This document shows positions 1 to 5,775 of a stretch of 6,489 nt of DNA, piece by piece. The notes under the pieces are model-generated. The model had not been told where the DNA came from. It ran no database searches and was given only the letters and a program-made list of their open reading frames with translations. Source of the DNA: Betaproteobacteria bacterium UBA6904 (GTDB lineage: Bacteria > Pseudomonadota > Gammaproteobacteria > Burkholderiales > SG8-39); assembly GCA_002451175.1 (NCBI GenBank), contig DKBI01000110.1, forward strand, positions 2,085 to 8,573, written 5' to 3'. The position numbers and the translations under genes were made by a program. Each line of letters starts with the position of its first letter. The first letter of the stretch is position 1.

Positions 1-1535
1 TCGTAGGGCGCGAGCCGCCCGCGCACGTGCCGCTGGATGTCGTCGATCAGCGCCTGCGACGGGACCTCGCCGGGCTGCAGGACGACGAACGCCTTGATGC
101 GGTGGCCGCGCGTCTCGTCGGGCTTGCCGATGACCGCGGCATTGGCGACCGCGGGATGGCGCACGAGGCAGTTCTCGATTTCGGCGGGACCGATCCGGTA
201 GCCCGCGCTCTTGATCACGTCATCCGAGCGCCCCTGGTACCAGATCGTGCCGTCGTCGTCCATGCGGCCCTGATCGCCGGTGCAGCCCCAGTCGCCGACG
301 AACTTCTCCGCCGTCGCCTGCGGGTTGTTCCAGTAGCCGAGGAAGAACACCGGATCGTCCTGGTCGCGGCAGCGGCGGTTGACGGCGATCTCGCCCAGCT
401 CGCCGCGCGGCAATTCGTTGCCCTGCGCGTCGATGACGGCGACCCGGTGGCCCGGATAGGCGCGGCCGATGGCGCCCGGCTTCACCGGCCAGGCGGCCTG
501 GCAGTTGCCGACGACGTAGTTGATCTCGGTCTGCCCGAACATCTCGTTGATCGTCACGCCGAGCTGCTCGCGCGCCCACTCGATGACGGTGACGCCCACC
601 GACTCGCCCGCGCTCATGATCGAGCGGAAGGCGAGGTCGTAGCGCGCCCGCGGCGCCGGCACCGCCTTCATCATCAGCTTGAGCGCCGTCGGAAACAGGA
701 AGCTGTTGCGCACGCCATAGCGCTCGGCGAGGTCGTAGGCGCGCTCCGCGTCGAACCGGCCGCGATAGCCGAGGATCGGCATGCCGAAATACCAGCTCGG
801 CAGCAGCGCGTCGAACAGCCCGCCCGCCCACGCCCAGTCGGCGGGCGACCAGAAGACGTCGCCCTTCTGCGGGAAGAAGTCGTGCGAGTAGACGAATCCC
901 GGAAGGTTGCCGAGGATCAGCCGATGCGCCTGCAGCGCGCCCTTCGGCGCGCCGGTCGTGCCGCTCGTGTAGATGACGAGGGCGGGGTCGTCCGCGCCCG
1001 TGTCGGCTGCCGTGAAGCGGCTCGACGCCTTCTGCAGCAGCGCCTCCCAGTCCAGCACGCCCGACTCCCGCGCCCCGGCGACGCCGATGACATGACGCAG
1101 CGTCGTCAGGCGTTCGCGCACCGCATGCAGGTTCGGCAGCGTCGTCGGCTCGACGATCGCCACGCTCGCCCCGGCGTGGTTCATGCGGTACTCGAGCGCG
1201 TCGGGACCGAACAGGTGACTGAGCGGCAGCGCGATGGCGCCCATCTGGAAGATCGCCATGTAGGCGATCGCCGTCTCGGGCCGCTGCGGCAGGATGAGGG
1301 CGACGCGGTCGCCGCGCTGCACGCCAAGCGCGGCGAGCGCGTTCGACAGGCGGTTGGCTTCGCGCTGGATGTCCCAGAAGGTGAACGCCGCGCGCGCGCC
1401 GGACTCGTCCTCCCAGTACAGCGCGAAGCGCGAGCGGTCTTCGGCCCAGCGCCCGCAGCATGCGCGGGCGAGGTTGAGGCGCGCCGGCACGTCCCAGCGC
1501 CAGCTGCGATAGAGCTCGTCGTAGCGGTCGATCAT
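1..1535 (-). CDS. AMP-forming acyl-CoA synthetase (ANL superfamily), C-terminal end missing
   Basis: This frame is open from an ATG at 1533-1535 to the left edge and gives 511 residues starting MIDRYDELYR. Visible adenylate-forming motifs, in order, are the phosphate-binding loop YTSGTTGAPKGAL (189-201), the adenine/Mg motif FGQTE (333-337), TGD (419-421), and the hinge region GRSDDVIKSAGYRIGPAEIE (435-454), which starts the C-terminal cap domain. The family activates a carboxylic acid with ATP to an acyl-AMP and then forms the CoA thioester in the cytoplasm. The motif style is closest to acetyl/medium-chain acyl-CoA synthetases, but the acid substrate cannot be read from the sequence. The family is usually about 540-560 residues long, so about 30-40 residues, including the expected catalytic lysine near the C-terminus, lie outside the window. 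The start is the only plausible one in the 53-bp gap before the divergent HAD gene. The nearest purine-rich stretch, GGGAG at 1551-1555, sits 15 nt away, so the ribosome site is weak. Confidence 0.93.
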   Translation of the reverse strand, partial: MIDRYDELYRSWRWDVPARLNLARACCGRWAEDRSRFALYWEDESGARAAFTFWDIQREANRLSNALAALGVQRGDRVALILPQRPETAIAYMAIFQMGAIALPLSHLFGPDALEYRMNHAGASVAIVEPTTLPNLHAVRERLTTLRHVIGVAGARESGVLDWEALLQKASSRFTAADTGADDPALVIYTSGTTGAPKGALQAHRLILGNLPGFVYSHDFFPQKGDVFWSPADWAWAGGLFDALLPSWYFGMPILGYRGRFDAERAYDLAERYGVRNSFLFPTALKLMMKAVPAPRARYDLAFRSIMSAGESVGVTVIEWAREQLGVTINEMFGQTEINYVVGNCQAAWPVKPGAIGRAYPGHRVAVIDAQGNELPRGELGEIAVNRRCRDQDDPVFFLGYWNNPQATAEKFVGDWGCTGDQGRMDDDGTIWYQGRSDDVIKSAGYRIGPAEIENCLVRHPAVANAAVIGKPDETRGHRIKAFVVLQPGEVPSQALIDDIQRHVRGRLAPY

Positions 1536-1570
1536 GACCCCGCGTCGCGTCTCCCTTTTTTGGCCGGGCG

Positions 1571-1579
1571 AGTTTACCA
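1571..1579 (-). promoter_or_regulatory. Candidate extended -10 for the acyl-CoA synthetase gene
   Basis: On the minus strand the gap reads TGGTAAACT, a TG-N-TAAACT extended -10 (4 of 6 to TATAAT plus the TG). It would start transcription near 1564 and give a leader of about 29 nt before the ATG at 1535. No convincing -35 is visible at 16-18 bp. The same 9-mer recurs ahead of bpt. This is a motif match only. Confidence 0.3.
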
Positions 1580-1580
1580 T
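1575..1580 (+). promoter_or_regulatory. Weak -10 candidate for the HAD-NUDIX pair
   Basis: TACCAT (4 of 6 to TATAAT) ends 8 nt before the HAD start codon. If used, it would give a nearly leaderless transcript, which would fit the lack of a Shine-Dalgarno sequence before 1589. It overlaps the divergent candidate on the other strand. No -35 is evident, so this is a tentative call. Confidence 0.18.
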
Positions 1581-1588
1581 CGGCAACC

Positions 1589-2254
1589 ATGACGACTCCC
1601 TCAGCCCTGGTGTTCGACGCCTACGGCACGCTGTTCGACGTTCACGCCGTCGTGCAGCGCTGCGACGCGTTCTGGCCCGGTCGTGGCGCGGCGCTCTCGC
1701 AACTCTGGCGCGCCAAGCAGCTCGAGTGGACCTGGCAGCGCAGCCTCATGCGGCGCTACGTGCCGTTCTCGCAAGTCACGCTGGATGCGCTGCGCTATGC
1801 CTGCGAGGCGCTCGGCCTCGCGTGCGGCGCCGAACAGGCCGACGCGCTGATGGCGGAATACCGCCGGCTCGCGACCTACCCCGATGTCGCGGACGCGCTC
1901 GTGCGCCTGCGGCCCGGGCGCAAGCTCGCGATCCTCACCAACGGGTCGCCGGACATGATCGAGCCGCTCGTCGCGCACCACGGCCTGCGTTTCGACGCCG
2001 TATTGAGCGTCGACGAGCTCGCCGTCTACAAGCCGGCGCCCGAGGTGTACGCGCTCGCCGTGCGGCGTCTCGGGGTCGCCGCGACGGACATCGGCTTCGT
2101 GTCCTCCAACGGCTGGGATGCGCTCGGCGCGAAATCCTTCGGCTTTCGGGCGTGGTGGATCAACCGTGCCGGCGCGCCGCTGGATCGGCTCGATGCCCGG
2201 CCCGACGGCCTGCTGCGCGGCCTCGGCGAGCTGCCGCAGGCCCTCGCCGCATGA
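1589..2254 (+). CDS. Haloacid dehalogenase, type II (HAD superfamily)
   Basis: This 221-residue protein has the full layout of L-2-haloacid dehalogenases, which displace halide from 2-haloalkanoic acids through an aspartyl-ester intermediate in the cytoplasm. Motif I is FDAYGTLFDV with nucleophile D10 and T14. R41, the halide/carboxylate-binding arginine of the characterised L-DEX enzyme, is at the same number. LTNGSP (116-121) is motif II, with Thr117 where L-DEX has Ser118. YKP (147-149) gives K148, followed by Y154. FVSSNGWDALGAKSFGF (170-186) gives S172, N174 and D177. Length is normal for the family (220-235). The ATG at 1589 puts motif I directly at the N-terminus, as is usual, but has no Shine-Dalgarno sequence before it. 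The stop overlaps the NUDIX start as ATGA, so the two are probably translationally coupled. Many family members have uncertain physiological substrates, so dehalogenation of a natural haloacid is a family-based inference. Confidence 0.9.
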   Translation: MTTPSALVFDAYGTLFDVHAVVQRCDAFWPGRGAALSQLWRAKQLEWTWQRSLMRRYVPFSQVTLDALRYACEALGLACGAEQADALMAEYRRLATYPDVADALVRLRPGRKLAILTNGSPDMIEPLVAHHGLRFDAVLSVDELAVYKPAPEVYALAVRRLGVAATDIGFVSSNGWDALGAKSFGFRAWWINRAGAPLDRLDARPDGLLRGLGELPQALAA

Positions 2255-2781
2255 AGTTCTGCGCCCACTGCGCGGCGCCCGTCGTGCATCGGGTACCGCC
2301 GGGCGACAGCCTGCCGCGCTACGTCTGCGACGCGTGCGGCGAAATCCATTACCAGAATCCGCGGCTGGTCGTCGGCTGCGTGCCGGAGCAGGATGGCCGG
2401 GTGCTCCTCTGCCGCCGCGCGATCGAGCCCCGCTACGGCTACTGGACCTTGCCGGCGGGATTCATGGAGAACGCCGAGTCCGTCGGCCAGGGCGCGCTGC
2501 GCGAGACGCTCGAGGAAGCCGGCGCCCGCGTCGAGCTCGGCGCCGCGTTCTCGATGATTTCCGTGCCGCGCGTCAACCAGGTGCACGTCTTCTTTCTCGC
2601 GCGCATCCTCGACCTCGACGCGAAGCCGGGCGCTGAAACCCTGGAAATTCATTTCTACGACGAGGGCGAGATCCCGTGGAAGGACATCGCCTTTCGCACG
2701 GTCGCCATGACGCTGCGCTACTGGTTCGCCGATCGCGCCGCCGGGCGGCAGGAATTTCACGTCGCGGAGATTGCGGCTTAG
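2251..2781 (+). CDS. NUDIX hydrolase with N-terminal zinc ribbon
   Basis: The protein has 176 residues. Four cysteines, C4-x2-C7 and C26-x2-C29, form a probable zinc ribbon, followed by the linker YQNPRLVVG (34-42), as in proteins with the Nudix_N_2-type N-terminus. The NUDIX box follows the pattern Gx5Ex7REUxEExGU exactly: G70, E76, R84-E85, E88-E89 and G91. The glutamates bind the metal that cleaves a nucleoside diphosphate linked to another moiety. The upstream YWTLPAGFME is typical of the fold. The substrate (ADP-ribose, NADH-like, FAD-like or another) cannot be told from the motif; NADH pyrophosphatase NudC also has a zinc ribbon but is longer and differs in its C-terminal signature. The ATG at 2251 overlaps the HAD stop by 4 bp (ATGA), implying a shared transcript and coupled translation. 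The gene ends at TAG 2779-2781, facing amtB. Confidence 0.92.
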   Translation: MKFCAHCAAPVVHRVPPGDSLPRYVCDACGEIHYQNPRLVVGCVPEQDGRVLLCRRAIEPRYGYWTLPAGFMENAESVGQGALRETLEEAGARVELGAAFSMISVPRVNQVHVFFLARILDLDAKPGAETLEIHFYDEGEIPWKDIAFRTVAMTLRYWFADRAAGRQEFHVAEIAA

Positions 2782-2838
2782 GACCTAACGGAGCGCTGTG
2801 CGGCTGCGCGATACACTGCAGCGCGCTTGACTTTCCAT

Positions 2839-2881
2839 GGTCTCGGCCTTTCGGCGTGCATCTTGCCGAAAGGCCGAGATC
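2839..2881 (+). repeat. 43-bp palindromic repeat, copy 1
   Basis: A perfect 15-bp inverted repeat, TCTCGGCCTTTCGGC (2841-2855) against GCCGAAAGGCCGAGA (2865-2879), encloses a 9-nt loop GTGCATCTT (2856-2864). An outer G-C pair (2839/2881) and a G-T pair extend it. A second copy at 4988-5030 matches at 39 of 43 positions in the same orientation. It lies between the convergent NUDIX and amtB genes. No T-run follows on either strand, so it is not a standard intrinsic terminator. It could still act as a REP-like element, a transcript 3' end stabiliser or a protein-binding palindrome. Confidence 0.85.
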
Positions 2882-2885
2882 TTCG

Positions 2886-2914
2886 AAAGACAAAACCCGC
2901 GCGGGCGAGGGCTT
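2886..2914 (-). terminator. Possible intrinsic terminator of amtB
   Basis: Reading leftward after the amtB stop, AAGCCC (2909-2914) can pair with GGGTTT (2893-2898) with one G-T wobble, around a GC-rich loop that itself contains the palindrome CCCGCGCGGG. A T-rich tail TTTTGTCTTT follows (2886-2895). Position and polarity fit amtB. The stem is short and the T-run is interrupted, so efficiency is uncertain. Confidence 0.38.
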
Positions 2915-2919
2915 CCCGC

Positions 2920-4137
2920 CTACGCCATCCCGCTTCGCCGCCCCGACTCCCGCTCCGGCGTCGCCGAGATCTGGTGAATCGAGATGTCGGCGCCGTTGAA
3001 CTCCTCCTCCTCGCCCAGGCGCAGCCCGGAGATCGCCTTGATGCCGCCATAGACGATCAATCCGCCGGCGACCGCGACGCCGATGCCGAGCAGCGTGCCG
3101 GTGAGCTGCGCCATGAAGGACACGCCGCCCAGTCCGCCGAGCGCCTTGCTGCCGAAGATGCCGCAGGCGATCCCGCCCCACGCACCGCACAGGCCGTGCA
3201 GCGGCCACACCCCGAGCACGTCGTCGATCTTCCAGCGATTCTGCGTGACGGCGAACAGCTTCGTGAAGATCAACCCGGCCACCGCGCCGATGACGAATCC
3301 GCCCACCGGATGCACCACGTCCGAGCCCGCGCAGATCGCCACCAGCCCGGCCAGCGGGCCGTTATGCACGAATCCCGGGTCGTTGCGGCCCGCGACCAGC
3401 GCCGCGAGCGTGCCGCCGGCCATCGCCATGAGGGAATTCAGCGCCACCAGGCCGCTGATCTTGTCGATCGCCTGGGCCGACATGACGTTGAATCCGAACC
3501 AGCCGACGCTGAGGATCCACGCGCCGAGCGCCAGAAACGGGATCGAGGACGGCGGATAGCCGACGACCCGGCCGTCCGCGGTATAGCGCCCCTTGCGCGC
3601 GCCCAGCAGCACCACGGCCACGAGCGCGATCCATCCGCCGACCGCGTGCACCACGATGGAGCCCGCGAAATCGTGCAGCTCTTCGCCGAAGCTCGCCTTG
3701 AACCAGCCCTGCACGCCGAAGCGCTGGCCCCAGACCATCGCCTCGAAGAACGGGTACACCAGGCCGACGATGAGCATCGAGGCGAAGAACTGCGGATAGA
3801 ACTTCGCGCGCTCCGCGATGCCCCCGGAGATGATCGCCGGCACGGCGGCGGCGAACGTCAGCAGGAAGAAGAACTTGACCAGCTCGTAGCCGTTCTTCTG
3901 CGCCAGCGCTTCCGCGCCGACGAAGAACGTCGTGCCATAGGCGACCGCGTAGCCGACGCAGAAGTAGGCGATCGTCGAGGCGCAGAAATCCGTGAGGATC
4001 TTCACCAGCGCGTTCACCTGGTTCTTGAAGCGCACCGTGCCCAATTCGAGAAACGCGAACCCGGAGTGCATCGCCAGCACGAGGATCGCGCCGAGCAGCA
4101 CGAACAGCACGTCGGAACCCGACTTGAACGCTTCCAT
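2920..4137 (-). CDS. amtB: Ammonium transporter, AmtB/Amt family
   Basis: The protein is a 405-residue, highly hydrophobic inner-membrane channel; the family forms trimers with 11 helices per subunit and conducts ammonium/ammonia. The conducting residues known from E. coli AmtB are all present: twin histidines H164 (DFAGSIVVH) and H314 (PLHGLCG), D156, the phenylalanine gate F95 and F216 (GWFGFN), and the recruitment-site residues W136 and S220. The C-terminal tail, about 372-405, contains GADISIHQISATPE, matching the cytoplasmic segment that contacts the PII protein GlnK. The start at 4137 (MEAFKSG) is preferred because GGGGGG at 4145-4150 lies 7 nt upstream; the ATG at 4143 would leave only 1 nt. 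The open frame continues upstream to 4965, but that part is the antisense of the Rieske gene. No separate signal peptide is seen. No glnK is adjacent: the gene diverges from the Rieske gene and converges on the NUDIX gene, so it appears monocistronic. Confidence 0.96.
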   Translation of the reverse strand: MEAFKSGSDVLFVLLGAILVLAMHSGFAFLELGTVRFKNQVNALVKILTDFCASTIAYFCVGYAVAYGTTFFVGAEALAQKNGYELVKFFFLLTFAAAVPAIISGGIAERAKFYPQFFASMLIVGLVYPFFEAMVWGQRFGVQGWFKASFGEELHDFAGSIVVHAVGGWIALVAVVLLGARKGRYTADGRVVGYPPSSIPFLALGAWILSVGWFGFNVMSAQAIDKISGLVALNSLMAMAGGTLAALVAGRNDPGFVHNGPLAGLVAICAGSDVVHPVGGFVIGAVAGLIFTKLFAVTQNRWKIDDVLGVWPLHGLCGAWGGIACGIFGSKALGGLGGVSFMAQLTGTLLGIGVAVAGGLIVYGGIKAISGLRLGEEEEFNGADISIHQISATPERESGRRSGMA

Positions 4138-4248
4138 GGTCATTCCCCCCGATTGGCGCGGCGCCGTTGCACGCCACTTTTTGGCCCGCGCATTTTGCCC
4201 TAATTCCGGCCGCGCGGAGCCCCGGCCGCGTTGCGTACAATCCGCCCG
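4138..4248. promoter_or_regulatory. Divergent intergenic region between amtB and the Rieske gene
   Basis: This 111-bp gap must carry the promoters of both divergent genes. It contains TACAAT at 4236-4241 on the plus strand and a purine run serving amtB at 4145-4150. I looked for a sigma-54 promoter (GG and GC elements at -24/-12 spacing), which nitrogen-regulated amtB genes often have. The near match around 4154-4171 on the plus strand has the two elements 2 bp too far apart, and no correctly spaced one is on the amtB strand. No clear sigma-70 promoter for amtB is visible either. Confidence 0.45.
4236..4241 (+). promoter_or_regulatory. -10 element of the Rieske gene, implying a leaderless mRNA
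   Basis: TACAAT matches the sigma-70 -10 consensus at 5 of 6 positions. It ends 7 nt before the ATG at 4249, so initiation at the usual distance would fall on or next to the start codon. There is no Shine-Dalgarno sequence in the 18 nt before the ATG, which fits a leaderless message. A -35 is not recognisable upstream. Confidence 0.35.
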
Positions 4249-4947
4249 ATGGAGCGGCGCCAATTCCTGCGGGTGTGTGCGGCCTCGGCGGCCGCGGGCG
4301 CAACGCCCGCGCTCGCCGCGCCGGACGCGACGCCGCGCTTCTACGCCCGCGTGCGGCTGGTGGACGCAGGCGGCGCGCGCCTGCGCGCCGCGACGGTGCC
4401 GGTGCGGCGCAACCTGCTCTTTCACTATCCCTTTGCCACGACCCCCTGCTTTCTGCTCAACCTCGGGCGCCCGCCCAAGGCGTCCGCGCGGCTGCGCACC
4501 GCGGACCAGCGCGCCTACGAGTGGCAGGGCGGCGTCGGGCCGCAGCGCGCCATCGTCGCCTACTCGGCGATCTGCGCCCACCAGCTCACCTACCCGACGC
4601 GGGACATCAGCTTCATCAGCTTTCGCGGCGAGCGCAGCGCGCGCAACCCGCACGCCGACGTCATCCACTGCTGCTCGGAGCACAGCCAATACGACCCGGC
4701 CGAGGGCGGCCGCGTCGTCGCCGGCCCGGCCCCGCAGCCGCTGGCCGCGATACTCCTCGAGCACGACGCGCGCAGCGACGAGCTGTTCGCCGTCGGCACG
4801 CTCGGCGGAGAGATGTTCAACCAGTTCTTCGCCAAGTTCGAATTCCGGCTGGCGCTGGAAAACGGCGGCGCCGCGCGCCGCGCGGTGGAAGGACAGGCGA
4901 CCGTGATGCCTCTGGAGAACTACTGCCGGCAGCAGGTGCAGTGCTAG
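4249..4947 (+). CDS. Tat-exported Rieske [2Fe-2S] protein of unassigned family
   Basis: The protein has 232 residues. It opens with MERRQFLR, a twin-arginine motif (R3-R4, F6-L7), then an alanine-rich stretch ending near ALAA (21-24), so it is probably folded and exported to the periplasm or held at the membrane by its signal. The cluster-binding boxes are C109-x-H111 (ICAHQL) and C142-x2-H145 (CSEHSQYDP), followed by the Pro-loop GPAPQPL (159-165), together diagnostic of a Rieske centre. The ligand cysteines are 33 residues apart, against 19 in bc1 complex Rieske proteins. The extra cysteines that form the disulphide in bc1-type proteins are absent: E144 stands where the box 2 cysteine would be. 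Two cysteines (226, 232) lie at the C-terminus. It is presumably an electron carrier, but its partner is unknown; no cytochrome b, cytochrome c1 or oxidase gene is nearby. ATG 4249 is chosen over TTG 4231 because it starts directly at the Tat motif and follows a -10 box. Confidence 0.88.
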   Translation: MERRQFLRVCAASAAAGATPALAAPDATPRFYARVRLVDAGGARLRAATVPVRRNLLFHYPFATTPCFLLNLGRPPKASARLRTADQRAYEWQGGVGPQRAIVAYSAICAHQLTYPTRDISFISFRGERSARNPHADVIHCCSEHSQYDPAEGGRVVAGPAPQPLAAILLEHDARSDELFAVGTLGGEMFNQFFAKFEFRLALENGGAARRAVEGQATVMPLENYCRQQVQC

Positions 4948-4981
4948 CGGACGGTGATGCAACACGGTGCTGCCTTGGCCG

Positions 4982-5010
4982 TTGACAGGTCTCGGCTTTT
5001 CGGCGTGAAT
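4982..5010 (+). promoter_or_regulatory. Candidate aat promoter overlapping palindrome copy 2
   Basis: TTGACA (4982-4987) is a perfect -35 hexamer. At a 17-bp spacing lies GTGAAT (5005-5010), a weak -10 (3 of 6). The spacer is the left arm of the palindrome and the -10 falls in its loop. Start of transcription would be near 5017, giving a leader of about 66 nt to aat. The poor -10 makes this uncertain. Confidence 0.25.
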
Positions 5011-5030
5011 CTCGCCGAAAAGCCGAGATC
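4988..5030 (+). repeat. 43-bp palindromic repeat, copy 2
   Basis: Arms TCTCGGCTTTTCGGC (4990-5004) and GCCGAAAAGCCGAGA (5014-5028) are perfect inverted repeats around the loop GTGAATCTC (5005-5013); the loop ends G5005 and C5013 can pair, as can G4988 and C5030. Relative to copy 1 the only arm change is a paired one: T4997-A5021 here, C2848-G2872 there. It lies 40 bp after the Rieske stop and 52 bp before aat, with no T-run after the hairpin. Confidence 0.85.
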
Positions 5031-5082
5031 ATGGAACCCCGAAATCGGCACTGGCGTCTGAAGACCGCACGCCCCGCTCGCG

Positions 5083-5775
5083 ATGATCCCCTGGCTCGAC
5101 GCCGACGACCCGTTCCCGCCCACAGAGCGCGCGCTGCAGGAGCCGAACGGATTGCTGTGCGCCGGCGCGGACCTGTCGCCGGAACGGCTGCTGGCGGCCT
5201 ATCGGCGCGGCATCTTCCCGTGGTTTTCCGGGCGCGAGCCAATCCTCTGGTGGTCGCCGGACCCGCGGCTCGTGCTGTTCTGCGACGAGTTGAAGGTGTC
5301 GCGCTCGCTGCGCAAGAGCCAGCGCAACCGCGGCTACGAGGTGCGCATCGACGCCGATTTCGCGGGCGTCCTGCGCGGCTGCGCCGCGCCGCGCCCGGAT
5401 GGCGCCGGCACGTGGCTCGGCGGCGGCATGCGCGCCGCTTATCTGCGGCTGCACCGCGCCGGCTGGGCGCATTCGTTCGAGTGCTGGCGCGGCGCGGAGC
5501 TGGTGGGCGGGCTGTACGGCGTGGCCATCGGCCGCATGTTCTACGGCGAATCGATGTTCTCGCGCGCCACCGACGCGTCGAAAGTGGCGCTCGCCGCGCT
5601 GGTGCGCACGCTGCTCGCGCACGGTTTCCCGGTCATCGACTGCCAGGTACGCACGCCTCTGCTGGTTTCGCTCGGCGCGCGCGAGATCCCGAGATCCGAT
5701 TTTTTGCGGCGGGTGCACGCGTTGGTAAACTACGCAGCGCCCGAAGGAACATGGACCGATGTCCCGGCTGAATGA
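5083..5775 (+). CDS. aat: Leucyl/phenylalanyl-tRNA--protein transferase
   Basis: This 230-residue cytoplasmic enzyme transfers Leu or Phe from aminoacyl-tRNA to proteins with N-terminal Lys or Arg, creating N-degrons for ClpS-ClpAP. Family signatures are [18 protein letters not shown] (20-37), RRGIFPWFS (41-49), [10 protein letters not shown] (53-62), TWL (110-112), AHSFE (129-133), FYGESMFS (153-160) and IDCQ (185-188). E156, D186 and Q188 correspond to the catalytic-site residues of E. coli Aat, and W47 and W111 to its pocket tryptophans. Where the E. coli protein has His in the NDHTASLGA segment, this one has Leu193 ([10 protein letters not shown]). MIPWL at the start is typical, and length matches the E. 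coli protein (234). No strong Shine-Dalgarno sequence precedes ATG 5083. The 3' end overlaps bpt by 17 bp, so the two are probably co-transcribed, as in many proteobacteria. Confidence 0.97.
   Translation: MIPWLDADDPFPPTERALQEPNGLLCAGADLSPERLLAAYRRGIFPWFSGREPILWWSPDPRLVLFCDELKVSRSLRKSQRNRGYEVRIDADFAGVLRGCAAPRPDGAGTWLGGGMRAAYLRLHRAGWAHSFECWRGAELVGGLYGVAIGRMFYGESMFSRATDASKVALAALVRTLLAHGFPVIDCQVRTPLLVSLGAREIPRSDFLRRVHALVNYAAPEGTWTDVPAE
5704..5731 (+). promoter_or_regulatory. Possible internal bpt promoter inside the 3' end of aat
   Basis: An extended -10, TGGTAAACT (5723-5731), has a partial -35 TTGCGG at 5704-5709 with a 16-bp spacer. Transcription from about 5738 would give a leader of about 20 nt containing the GAAGGA ribosome site (5743-5748) of bpt. 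The geometry is coherent, but it lies within coding sequence and may be chance. Confidence 0.3.

Noticed and set aside
27..1592. A 521-codon open frame on the plus strand across the acyl-CoA synthetase region
   Set aside because: It is antisense to a gene with clear family motifs, and its translation is rich in Arg, Ala, Asp and Val with no recognisable domain, typical of shadow frames in high-GC DNA.
2793..2824. Weak hairpin GCGCTG/CAGCGC just after the NUDIX stop as a terminator
   Set aside because: It has only a 6-bp stem with a loop of about 20 nt and no T-run, so it is no better than chance in GC-rich sequence.
4154..4171. Sigma-54 promoter-like sequence TGGCGCG...TTGCA between amtB and the Rieske gene
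   Set aside because: The GG and GC elements are 2 bp too far apart for a -24/-12 promoter, and the strand faces the Rieske gene, not amtB.
2827..4203. A 458-codon plus-strand open frame opposite amtB
   Set aside because: Its translation is low-complexity Arg/Ala/Asp/His-rich antisense of a well-supported membrane protein.
4138..4965. Upstream extension of the amtB frame by about 276 codons
   Set aside because: It is antisense to the Rieske gene, has no domain, and the Amt family starts at the MEAFKSG position, which has a G-rich ribosome site.
4953..4976. Possible terminator hairpin after the Rieske stop (GCAACAC...GCTGC)
   Set aside because: The stem is interrupted by a mismatch, the loop is too tight, and no T-run follows.
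5031..5771. A 246-codon plus-strand frame overlapping aat, and the minus-strand frame 5029-5718
   Set aside because: Both lie over a complete aat gene with all signature motifs and show no protein features of their own.
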